A DNA stretch of 64,000 nucleotides from Pycnopodia helianthoides (taxonomy: Eukaryota > Echinodermata > Asteroidea > Forcipulatida > Asteriidae), in contig CM063262.1 in the NCBI GenBank assembly GCA_032158295.1, positions 3,257,394 to 3,321,393 on the forward strand, read 5' to 3'. Made by a program: the position numbers and the translations under genes. Below are positions 21,471 through 33,500 of the stretch, one piece after another; position 1 is the first letter of the stretch, and each line of letters begins with the position of its first letter. The notes under the pieces were generated by a model that worked only from the letters and a program-made list of their open reading frames with translations, had not been told where the DNA came from and did no database searches.

Positions 21471-21985
21471 TTAGATTAGAGGGGAAAAAAAGTGCTAAAA
21501 TCAGAAAAGATCCTGACAAAGCAAAGGTCTGATGTATAAATCATATGGTGGATTCAGGGTTTGAGAGCTGAAAAGGGGTACAGTGTGTTCGGGTGGGGGG
21601 TGGGTGTGGGGGTATCTCGCTCAACCCTACTCCCAAGCAGGGGTTGCTATTTCCGGACTATTTTCCCAGGAGTTGGCCAGGGTTAGCAATTCCAAGTGTG
21701 AAAAGGTCACCCAAGTATTCCTGGGAACGTTGTCTTGTGTGAAAGGGGGCTTTAGCAATATTAGTCATAAATGAAACAGTAACGGTAATTGATTGTAACC
21801 ATATCTTAAGCTCTGATTTAATAGAGAGTTTTATTGAAGTTTACTTATAGACAGAGAAGGGGTAAATGTCTCTCCAACTTCATCTCTGTCCTGATTTTAT
21901 CAAAAATATATGCAACCGAACGCTGTCGTGAAAGTCTTTCATCTTTCAACTAACCGATCCTGTGGGGTTAAGACCACAACAGTAA

Positions 21986-22150
21986 AGCCCGGTTCATACT
22001 TCCTGCGATTGAAAATGTGAGGCGAATTTCGATGTCACAGCTCTGTTTTCGCTGCGAATGTTTCGCAGGAGTTGAAGCACAGCTCAAGCGTTGCAAATTG
22101 TTCGTTGCGAATTTGTGACGCCAAAATTTGCTGGAAGTATGAACCGGGCT
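21986..22150. mobile_element. Palindromic MITE with TAA target duplication
   Basis: 165 bp, termini AGCCCGGTTCATACTTCC and GGAAGTATGAACCGGGCT, flanked by TAA on both sides. A 3-bp TWA duplication is typical of PIF/Harbinger elements. Confidence 0.7.
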
Positions 22151-23041
22151 TAAGTTCGTAACTTTGTCTCAAATATTGAAAATACTCCGAGTACATGTAC
22201 ATGTACTTACATGTAGTACTCCTAAATCCCTGTGCTCACATTTACCATGCATTTACTAAGTATATGTACATGTAAACACCAAGGGATTTAGGATGACACA
22301 CAAATTTAATATTAGTCTTGGTTTCATGGATCAATGCAATTTACAGAGGGCGCTATACACTTGTGTGCAATTTCTGACTTTGAGCTATAGTGATTCGTAT
22401 AGCTGTTTGAATTGAGAAAGTGTCGTCTTTTTGGGGGTATGCCTGCAGTGAAATGTGGAATTATAAACATGTGTACCTCTTGAGTTAACTTATTGCGTAA
22501 CTACCGTTTTATACTTGTAATATTTGAAGATTTTATGTAGAAAGCAACTGTAAATAGGGAATAAATGCCTTATAATGAAAAAAATGTAAAAATCGTCAGA
22601 ATTTGTGATTTTTCTTTCGCCAGTTATTTTTAGAAATGTTCTTCTCATGTTCAAGGGCCAATCCTTTAGCTGTTCAACTTTTGTGTGGTACCTAATCTCA
22701 GACATGCCAGACTACGACTTTGCATTATGTTGGTTTCATGCGCGTACCAGTTTACCTTAAAGTGATACATATGCTGCGCGTTCACACCTATGCGTGGTAG
22801 GTATATAAAACAACGACGCACAAAGAAATGAGTTGATTTGATACCGGTAGTTTCCCGCGCAACAAGCACATAGTGCATAGGATTTTACAAAACAATGTGC
22901 TTGTTTAGGGGCCATATATTCGCTAGTTCACTGAGCCGGTCTTTATATCTCATATCAATACACCCCCACGTGACCAGTCTTGACCAATCAGAGTGCATAA
23001 ACTCTCCAGGGTGTTTATTAATGTGTTTTCAAATCATGAAC

Positions 23042-23204
23042 GGGCCTGGATTTTCATCTTGGAGAGGGCAAGGCCATTTTCATTTTGCAAAGGGCACTTC
23101 AATTGGGAAATCTTGAAGTCCAACAGAAACTTTTAACGGGGCACTAACTGGCCAAGACCAGGGGGCAACAGAAGCCATGGCCTCTGTGTAATTCCAGGCC
23201 TGCG
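23042..23204. mobile_element. Repeat of the AGGCCTGGAATTT family, copy 1
   Basis: Starts GGGCCTGGATTTTCAT and ends GTAATTCCAGGCCTG. Internal TTTTCATTTTGCAAAGGGCA is shared with 63823-63993. Confidence 0.65.
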
Positions 23205-23649
23205 TGAATGAGTAAATAAATGAAGATGACTTGAATCATTAACTATCATCTCATCTTACACTTCAAGGCTCGCTTTTCTCCTTTCATTGACTGTTTTTCA
23301 TGGCTCATATTTTTTTAATTTTTTTTTTGGGGGGGGGGGTCGGGGAATCCACAGGACTACTAGACCAGAATTTGTACAAGACAAGAATTAAGACAAGATT
23401 ACATTTTTTACACATATAAACTGTTTTTATTTGAACCTTATCTCGTTTGTCTCATTATAAGATATCGGACTCAAGTCAACATTTGAACATAATTTGTTTT
23501 TCTTCCAATATTACACAGTAATAGTAAGGTACTATTTTTAACTGAAAAACACAAGACCGTTGGCCTTGTCCGGCCGTGAGTTCACTGGCCTGAAGCTAAA
23601 ATCACTGGCCTCGAACCCTGATTTTTTACGCAAATACAAGCTAGCTCGA

Positions 23650-23960
23650 ACGATGCTTCATTGGCTCATTGCCTTATAAATCATTCATTGCAATTTCATA
23701 TCCACAATGATTAGAAGAGCCTTCAATGAAAAATGCATAGTATCAATTAGAAAAAAATATGTATCAACATTCTGGGAACTTGATGTTTCTTTTTGCCAAA
23801 CAATTTCTTTGGAGACCACTCTTGATCAATTTACCATTTACCAGGAGCTCCAATAAGCAATTTTATGAAATCCATAAAAACTGTACTACAATCTTATAGT
23901 CCACAGCTGACGACTTGTGACAATGATAAGTCAAATTAACCAAAGAAATTTTGCTGGGAT
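23650..23960. repeat. Dispersed repeat also found beside NIT2 exon 4
   Basis: Shares TTTGGAGACCACTC, TTTTATGAAATCCATA and a TGACGAC-type end with 31960-32222, in the same order. Confidence 0.65.
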
Positions 23961-24079
23961 CAAGTATTATTTTAGATAACCTTGCTTTACTAATCACCAA
24001 ACCATGTTCCTTACCTGTAAATTACCTTTAAAATATTAGAATTTTTTTAATTACAAATATTTTTCTGTAAAACTAAAAA

Positions 24080-24421
24080 TCAACTGCACCTGGAAGTATA
24101 TAACTAACATTGGTGTGCATAAATGTTCACAGATTTGCACATAACTTACGAAGTATAAACATGGTGGAAAACTGCACTTGAAATAGTTTTGCTTGACATG
24201 CATACAGTTTTTAGGAAATGAGTAAAACAATTAGTTTTGATCTCGCGTGTCCAAAACCCAATTTTTGAAAACATATAATGGGGTTTTTCAGCTATTTTCT
24301 CGTGACTCCGATGACCGATTGAGCTGAAATTTTCACGAGTTTGTGATTTCATGTATATGTTGGGTCACATACAGTGCAGATACTGGTCTTTGACAATTAC
24401 CAATGTTGTACATGTGCTTTA
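24080..24421. mobile_element. Degraded family-B MITE at the NIT2 stop codon
   Basis: Internal ATTTTCTCGTGACTCCGATG, ATGTATATGTTGGGTCACAT and a terminus GACAATTACCAATGTTGTAC followed by ATGTGCTTTA match the order in 29871-30204. The last bases overlap the NIT2 TAA (24419-24421). Confidence 0.55.
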
Positions 24422-24557
24422 GCCTTTTACCTCGTACATATCTGACCTTTTCTGAGAGCCAATAGGAATTTGAGTCCTGACCTCATCTACATATGTCGGG
24501 TCAATGTCGGCATAGACAATTTTCTCGGAGGAATCTGCCTTGGCTATTACCTCGCCC
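24419..24557 (-). CDS. NIT2: NIT2 exon 9 and stop
   Basis: Encodes [19 protein letters not shown] to [10 protein letters not shown], then TAA. Acceptor TTCTTCCAG. The TAA overlaps the terminal bases of a degraded MITE. Confidence 0.94.
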
Positions 24558-27500
24558 CTGGAAGAACAGAAAAAATCATAAATTACAATATTGTACTAAA
24601 TTCAATTTGAAACAAATTTTGGATGAGAAAAGGAAAATGTACTAGAGCGGGGATTCGAACCTGTGACCTTCAGGATGATGTGCCGCTATGTTGGGGGTCT
24701 CCCTATTTTGTCAATAAATTTGATCAAGTAATGGCATGTCAGAAGTCTTGAAAACTGTATACTGCCGTTCAGCCAGTTTACGATACAACCCAGTCAGTTT
24801 GCCTTTCTGGTTTTATTCTTTGCAATCCAATTTAAAGTCACTACTTAAACAAAAAAACTTTTGTAGTATTCATTTACAGCAACTTTCAGAACATGTACAC
24901 ATAGGTTTGGAACGATGATATTGACTTGAGTTGGATGTACAGACCCCGTGTTATAATGTCACAAGCTCTTACAACATGTACAGTAACTGGTGACTCAAAA
25001 TACAGTGCGCCCTCTACAGTCTTGTGGCGTGTCGTGGCTGAGCGGTCTAGTTCACCAGACCCAAGCTCTGGTGTTGTCAGCAGCACAGTGTGGGTTTGAA
25101 TCCCAGTCATGACACTTGTGCCCTTGAGCAAGGCACTTAACCATAATTGCTTCGTAAAAAGTTGGGAAGGTAGTGCATTCTGGTCTACCAGCCAGGCTCC
25201 TATTGGATCCCCATGCCTACATCCTTACGGACTGTAACGGGGGTAACCCTGTTTCAGCCCCAGGAGTAGGTGGCAACATGCCCCTGGTGTCAGTTGATTT
25301 GGGTCAACAGCCAAAATCAGTAAGAGGTCAAAGGTGCATCTGGCAGCATCTGGTCAGGCTGGTATCTGGCGTTATTCACGAACCTCAAAGTGGGATGTCA
25401 GATGTTCAGGCTATAGCTACCCCTGTTCGGGTGTAGGGTCAACCGAGATAACCCATGGGTTAGTACGCCGAGTGCTCATTCTTCCCAGGAAAATTGCAAT
25501 GAGTGTGAAACAAACACGGGGTGGCCGTGGGGGTTAAAACTCCCCCAGGAACTTCCTGGAGTTGTATTTCCTGGGTAATGGCTCTGTTTATAAAAGGACT
25601 TTATGTTACTTATTCCATGGAGGAAGGAAATACATGGAGTTCGAACGAACCCAACATCAAAAGAACCGCGCAGCAGCGATAAAATCCTGTGTGCACAGGG
25701 TCGGCCGCCGAAACTGACCATTACTGGAGAACAGAATAGTTCGCGCACGCAAGATAGTCTTATAATTTCGAGGGAAATACGTAATCATTTTTTAATGATT
25801 TTAGTGGTTTTCCAGTGATCTCCAGTGCTTGAAAAGTCAATGGTTGTAGAATTTGCAATTTTCCGTGTCCATTCGTGTATGTTTTCGAGGCATCCAGAGT
25901 GTTCCAGAAATGTTATGGACGATTTAAAAATACACTAATTTGCCTATGCCACATACAGATTGTTGTTTACCGATTGGTATTGCGCACGCGCGATGTGCTG
26001 AACGGTTACGTCATCGCCTCAGAACTCAGTCTGGTATGAGCTGGACCGCGCGCTATGTAAAATACCGCGGCAGCCTACTGTGTTTCTTTTGATGTTGGGT
26101 TCGTTTGGACTCCATGTATTTCCTTCCTCCATGCTTATTCTTACCATGGATTAATGGCTGAACTATGTCCCCATGCTATGTACGAAGCACTCTCATCTCT
26201 GGCTGGCGAAACCGTGGCCACGTAAAGCTGGTTGTCTATTGCCCTGTGGAAAAATCAGTTGTAAATCGTATTGATCGTATTATTGTTATCATAAAACAGA
26301 AACTGCTTTCCGTTGTTTCCACTGAACTGTGACCACTGAATAGGTTGAAGTTTTCACAGGTTGGTGTTGAGGGTGTGTTTGTTGAAATCTACAGGACAGC
26401 AATTAATTTACTTTTCCACAAAACATTGATGTACTTTTCCATAATCCAATTCGCGTCAGACACGCCACACTTTTCTGGCGGATATTCCTCAATGCCTGGA
26501 ACAATTTCGGAGCTCCCGTTATAATTTTCTTTGCAATCGGACATTTGACGTGTATATTCATGTATATAGCATGCACAGGCATGCACCTACCATGCTCTGC
26601 TTGGTCTCCCTGTACAAAGAGGGACAGATGGTTCTGGAAATCACGCTCATAACGTCACTTTTTTAGGGGGCTATTGTCGGATTGTGTAATCCCTAATTCC
26701 AGACCTTTGTCCATTTGTTATACAGATGTGGCATACAAGAATGGACAGGCTGCCATCATTGTTTATCATTGCATTCGGTTCAATGGGAGGCAGATTCCAG
26801 CGTACCATGGCAGAATATCGGCCGTGGCTTACGACCAAGATTTTGCAATTCAAGGTGAACTCTTACTCAATTTTCTCACAATAGAACAACAAATCCCAGT
26901 TTTCATTATAAGAACCTTACTATTTATCTATAGGTTCTTCTTATAAGAACCTTTGTTGTCTTCCTTTGTAGGGTCAAAGTTTTAATTGTGGCAAAGATAT
27001 TTTCAAAGGAAAACACTTACTCCAGAAGCTAAAAACAGTTCCGAAAAAGAATACTGGGCATGGGCGCGAAACATTTTTGGAATACCATTGTGAAGTGGTT
27101 AAAAGCTTAATTCCTCATTTTCTTGCAGAAATATTTCTTAGATTATTTCATAATTCCACCAAGATTTTGAATAATTGAGAACTCATAAGTCAGTTTAAAG
27201 AGAAGCTCTGTGAGGTAAAATTCAGTTTTTGTATGCAACTCTTACTCAATTTTCTCACAATAGAACAACAAATCCCAGTTTTCATTATAAGAACCTTACT
27301 ATTTATCTATAGTTTCTTCTTATAAGAACCTTTGTTGTCTTCCTTTGTAGGGTCAGGGTTTTAATTGTGGCAAAGATATTTTCAAAGGAAAACACTTACT
27401 CCAGAAGCTAAAAACGGTTCTGAAAAAGAATACCGGGCATGGGCGTGAAACATTTTTGGAATACCACTGTGAAGTGGTTAAAAGCTTAATTCCTCGTTTT

Positions 27501-30500
27501 TTTGCAGAAATATTTCTTAGATTATTTCGTAATTCCACCAAGATTTTGAATAATTGAGAACTCATAAGTCAGTTTAAAGAGAAGCTCTGTGAGGTAGAAT
27601 TCAGTTTTTGTATGCACTTATTGTCCAACAGATAGATTCCTAATGAACGTGGACAACTTATTACAAGTCTCTAACCTCACGTTAAAATAGTGACCCTACC
27701 TTTAATGTAAGACAAGAGACTTGTAATATCTGTTCCACTTTTACAAGGACTCAACCGATTGGAAATTGAGTGCATCATAAAACTGAATTTGACCTTAGAG
27801 CCCCCCCCCCCCCTCCTTAATGTCATAAAGGTTTACCTTCCCCTTTGCAGTAACTCCCAATGAGCCGGTCCTGTAGTCATATTGAAGGCACCGGGGTACA
27901 CTAGCAGTTTACAGCCTGGAGTGATTCAAATCAAAGAAATAGCTGTTACTTTGTAGGGTGTCATGGCCGAGTGGTTTAGAGCATCGGATTCAAGCTCTGG
28001 TGGTCGAGTCATCGGGGTGTGGGTCCGAATCCTGGCCATGACACTTGTGTCCTTGAGCAAGATGCTTTACTATAATTGCTTCTCTTCACCCAGGGGTATA
28101 AATGGGTACCTGCGAGGGTAGAGGTTGATATTGCGTTTGAAAAAGCCTTCGCAGTGCCACGGCAGCTCACGGCTGTATACTCCCCAGGAGTAAGATTCCT
28201 GCTGTGAAACATTACAGGAATGCTATTGGCCCAATGACCAGGGCACTAATGTAAAGCGCATTGATACGTTATTGTAAAATGCGCTATATAAGAACTAGTT
28301 ATTATTATCATTATTATTATTATAAACTATACTCTGGCGAACAGTGTTTACCCCTCGCTGATAAACTGAGTGAGTTGGTAAAAATTTAAATTCAAACCAA
28401 CCTCTTCCCTCAACTCTCCCCCCCACACCCCCTTTGTCTCCTTCTTTAATGTTTATGCCTTGCTTTTTGCTCTGCCCCTTTCCACTTTTGTTACACCAGT
28501 ATAGACCTTTCCATTGTTGATAAACCAACTGGTTGTCATGGACGGCTGTGACGTTTAGTGACTTTGCAATGGAAATTGTTTATGTATGCTGTGTTGTCTT
28601 TTAGCCTTTGAGAAAAACTCTAAGGTCGGAAACTATTTTTCTGCAAACATTCAAAATGGCGATTGAGGCAAAGATTACGCAGTCTACAAACTGCAAAGAA
28701 TGCAGCACCCGCACGAATGTGCAATGATTCCATTTATATACACATCCAACCTGTGAGTTCTTGACCAACCAGAACTTGAGCTCGTGCAAAAGAGCTGTTC
28801 GCATCTTGCCTTCAGGAAAATTTTGTGGAATCAGGGAGATTTTTAGAAATCACATTCAACATAATAGGGAAAAAGTTTCCACAATCAGTGAGATTTCAAA
28901 ATTTGTTCATCAGAACGTTGAAAGATTGGTTTATTTTCAGGAAACTTTCTGCAGAATCAGGGAGAGTTGGCAGCTCTGCACTACACCACTACGCCAATTA
29001 TTTTTGATCAAAGACCGATTTCACAAAGCACTCAGATTCGTCTTAAGATGAGTTGTCAGTATTGCAAGAGAGATTTGCATTGTGACATCACACTTTCCTT
29101 AGCAATTAAGTGTGATCTAAAGTTAAGATCACTCTTAGCTCATTCTGAAATCGAGCACAGGATTGTTTTCTCTTACAGCAAATCTGACTGTTGAAATGAG
29201 ATATACTTGTGTCTTGTACTGACCTTTCTGGTTGTAAATCTGAGCCATTTCTGCAAAGCGCATATCATAGCAGATGCCAATTCCAATCTTACAATAGGCT
29301 GCAATAAAAAGCGGAAAACAAAGACAGACAAAGACAAAACATTGTTACAAACCAATAACAGGTTAATCAGTTGGCTTATAAAATGATCAAGTCTCGCATC
29401 GGGGATAATGATCACTACTAGACCATTATAATAAAAGTTATACATGTAACTTTGGGAGGCCGAGCCGTTGAGAGCACCGAACTCAAGCTCTGGTGATTCT
29501 GCTCAGCAGAGTGTTTGTCCGGTCTTGGTTCTTGTGTCCTTTTAATACACCGATCCAGTAGGCCACGCCCCCATGCCAAATTGACCAATCACAATGCGGG
29601 ATTTAAGGTCCGACACTATACCACCATTTTGTCCGACAAAAACAATGTGCACGGCGGGCGGGGGGACACGCGACACGTTTGGTCGTTGCTGTGGTGGGCG
29701 TGGCCTACTGGATCGGTGTATTGCAATGTGAACCAGAAGCATCGGGGTTAACTCCTACTTTTCCTAGATGTGTTCTGGGTTCTATACCAATCCTAGTACA
29801 CGGGACCGGTGGCTTAATGTCCCATATAAAAAACAAAGCAATTATGGTATTAAAAAGGTATGTTACTTAAAGGCCCTGTACACTATTGGTAAGATCGAAA
29901 AACACAATGTTCACAGATTCATACATAACTTACATGAACTAAAGTAAGTAATGATAGAAAGGGTTCCTTAAAATATTTCTGCCTAAAATGCTATCGTTTC
30001 TGAGAAACGAGTAAAACAATAGTAATTATCGCACGCGATAATTTGAAAAAACAGAAAACACATAAGATCTTTTTTCACTATTTTCTCGTGACCTCGATGA
30101 CCAATTGAGCTCAAACTTCCACAGGTTTGTTTGTTCATGCATATGTTTAATCACACAAAATGTGGACACTGATTTTGAGCTGTTACCAAAAGTGTACAAT
30201 ACCTTTAAAGGCACATTACAGAATTGGTAAGAAAAAAAACTTGTAAAATATACTTTTGATCACAGATTTACATAAAACGTACACTGTCTAATGATGATGA
30301 TAGTAGAAAACATCCCCTGAAATATTTCTGTCTGAAATGCCATATTTGATGAGAAATGAATAAACTAATTTTCCGATTGGACTTTATCGCTCAGTGAGCG
30401 TTTTATTCATTTGTTGAATCTGTATGATTTCATGCAAATGTGTAATCGGTTTTTCACTATTTTCTCGTGACCCAGATGGCCGATCGATCTCAAACTTCTA

Positions 30501-33500
30501 CAGGTTTGTCAGCTTATGTATATGGTGGATTACATAAAGTGCTTACACTTACACCAATTCTGTAATGTTCCTTTAAAGGTTTCCTCAGGCTTGCGAGCGA
30601 AAGTGAATAAGTTCACTCACATAACATGACCCTTGCCAAGAATCAAACCAGGGCCACAGCACTGAGAGCTAGGCGAGCGCTTTAAGGCACTACAACGACA
30701 CATATTTAACTATTTATGCATACTTTTAAGAACCAGACTATGAGCTTTGAAAAATTTAAAGCACCATTGATGGAAATACTTTGGTTGGTGTTCGGCTTCA
30801 TGCTTTGCCTTATGTTGGTTTCATGCGCAAACCAGCTACCTTAAATTGATACATTGCGTGTTCGCAGAGGTTTTGTGATTCACTATGAACGCATACTCAT
30901 ATTTATCTTGAAAGAGAACATCAAATCACGGTGCATATTATGAGAACCTTTGTTTTCTTTCCTTTGTCAAGTCAGGGTTTTAATTGTGACAACGATAGCT
31001 TTGGCAAAGGAAAATGTTCACTCTGGAAGCTCCAAAAAGTTCCGAAAACTAGTACTGCGCAAGAGACCTGGAAAATATTTTGGTGCAAACTTACGTGTGT
31101 CTACAACTGTGAATCCATTTCCAGGGGTAAGGACGTCTGATTCCTTGAATTTGATACGCCCGGGGACATCAATGTCAAACAGATGAGCCTGGTGGATCAA
31201 AAGAAGAAGAAAAAACACCTCTGGTTCACAGCAGGGAGGAGAAATTTCAGGCTCTAATCTGAATTCGGACCTTCTTAACCCAACCCTCTGAGCAGCCAAG
31301 GGAACAAACTCACATGCTGGACCCACGGAGCGCACATGGGAGGAAGATTGTATTACGGGTAAATGACTGTGCTTTGGGGGCACAATTCTTGTTCTAATGG
31401 TCTGAACAGATGAATAGATGTTCCCTGGACCCACACACTAAATATTGAAGCATTCTGAAAATTTACACATTGGTTCACTACTAATTTTCAAAACAGTACA
31501 TTAGGTTTTTGTGCACAAAAATGGGGGGGGGGGGCAATAGGATTTTTGTGTTTACATTATAATGGGACCCAGCTTTCCCACACTACTTGTCAACCTTTGA
31601 GTTCACTCACCCGGAAATCACTACAGTATATGAAGGCAAAAAAAAATCAGTGGAATTGATCCACACATTTTGTAGTTATTGGAAAACGTATGAAGCTGGT
31701 CCTTCCGCCCCCGCTCCTCGGCTGCTCTGAGGTTTAAGCCTGCCTAAACATGGCCACAAAACGAGGCCCTAAACATGGCCACTGACTGCACCTCGGATGG
31801 TCAAGACCTAGAGGTCGACCAAAGACATCTTGGATCCAGCGAGTGGGTGCATCCAGCAAGGTTGACTTGACAGGCTCTGGAATCAAGCTCTGAACCGTGG
31901 ATATAGGAGATCAGATACGCGGTAGAGTAAGTGAGTGAGTAGGTCTGCCGGCTCAGTGCCATAGGGTTGTTTATTGCAATTTCAAATCCGTAATGATCAA
32001 AAGGTCTCAAGGTGAAAAATGCGAATAAGTTCGAAAAAATAATTTAAAAATCCATAAGTAATCTTTTTCGTGGAAACTGAATGTTTCATTTTGCTTAACT
32101 AATTTTTGGAGACCACTCTCGATCAATAAACTCCATTAGCTCCATTTTATGCAAAACCACTTTTATGAAATCCATACACTAATGACCTCATAGTCCTGAG
32201 CCGACGACGTTGTAATGAAAGTAGTTACCTTTCTGTATTTGCCGATGATACTGCCCTCAGGGTTGAAGACGGTGCAGGTGTTATAAAACTTCCCTTGATC
32301 CTCCTCAGGGATGGAGCCTACATAAATATTTAAAAAAACATTGAGGTCTTACAGTTACATAATAATACTACGTAGTTCTTACAGGCTTTGAACTTCGCTC
32401 TTGAAGGGGCACGGCAATTTTCCACTATTAAGGGGCACTTCTATGAGGAAAATGTAAATTTGTATTGGAACTTTGCAGAGGGCACCACAGCAAAAGCACA
32501 GGGCACCACGGCAATTGCTGTGGGTGCCGTGGGTTATTTCGAGGCCTGTTCTTATATAGATCTTTCTTTTGCAACGCCACAGCCGCGAGTTTTGCCAACC
32601 TTGGCTGGCAAAAGTATGGGCGGCCTTCACTTCAATGCTATCAATTTAATACCTATGTTACTGATAAATAAATTTGACTATCCAAAACAAAAGGTAAACT
32701 AACACTTCACAAAAAAGTTGTAATGTTTTGCTAAAAATGGAAAAAATTTGCCAAGCCAGTGTTATACATTTTTAGCTACTCAAGGCCTTCCATACAAAAT
32801 GGTGGTCAATGTTTGTAAACAAAAGAAAGGTCTATAGCGCTTTATCACACCCGATGGGCTTCTCATAGCACTCCGTTTCCCCCCCCCAAGGTATGCAGAA
32901 GTGTGACACCTTTTTTTTCTTTATACATAGCACCATGTGGCGCAATATGCAGCCAATCAAACCAGGAACACTGGGCAAACCTGTGTGTGTTAACATACTC
33001 ACTGTGGAATCTTCAGATACATGCAATTTGACCGTTTCGTGTGTACATCCAAGCTGTTATTTTGACAATTTCACTTGCGCGTAATGTAAGTGTTAATTTA
33101 GGAGTACAACATTTCTGCGCTTACACAATGATATTTTCTTACGATTTAACATCCATGATAGTGCGACCTATCCACTTTTTTTTATTAGAATCAAGGTTAG
33201 CAAGCAGCAGGCCTGCTATAGAGCTCTGTAAGAGATGATTTCTCAGTCACGCTACGGATCTAATCTGAAAATTCTGATTAACTTCCCCCACCCTCCCACT
33301 GTTTGACCATTCAATATCATCCATGGTTTTGAACGATTTTGGCACTACATCAAGGACTACGTATAGTTTAGGGAAAAAACCCAGTTTGATTGACTATGAG
33401 AAAGCCTCACCTCCGATCAGGAAAACTTTGTTTTCTGCGGCAGCCTTAGCGAGAGCATCTGTGGAACCTCCGGGAACCTTCTCTGAGTAGTCGGCAAAGT

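Larger units (their letters stand above)
21471..24079. other. Convergent intergenic region with dispersed repeats
   Basis: Between the unknown gene and NIT2. Besides the MITEs listed separately it has a poly-T/G tract near 23316-23340. No coding exon recognised. Confidence 0.5.

Noticed and set aside
26671..26946. The full open frames around the orphan exon on both strands
   Set aside because: Only the 26726-26854 segment has splice-site support; the extensions run into the 379-bp tandem repeat.
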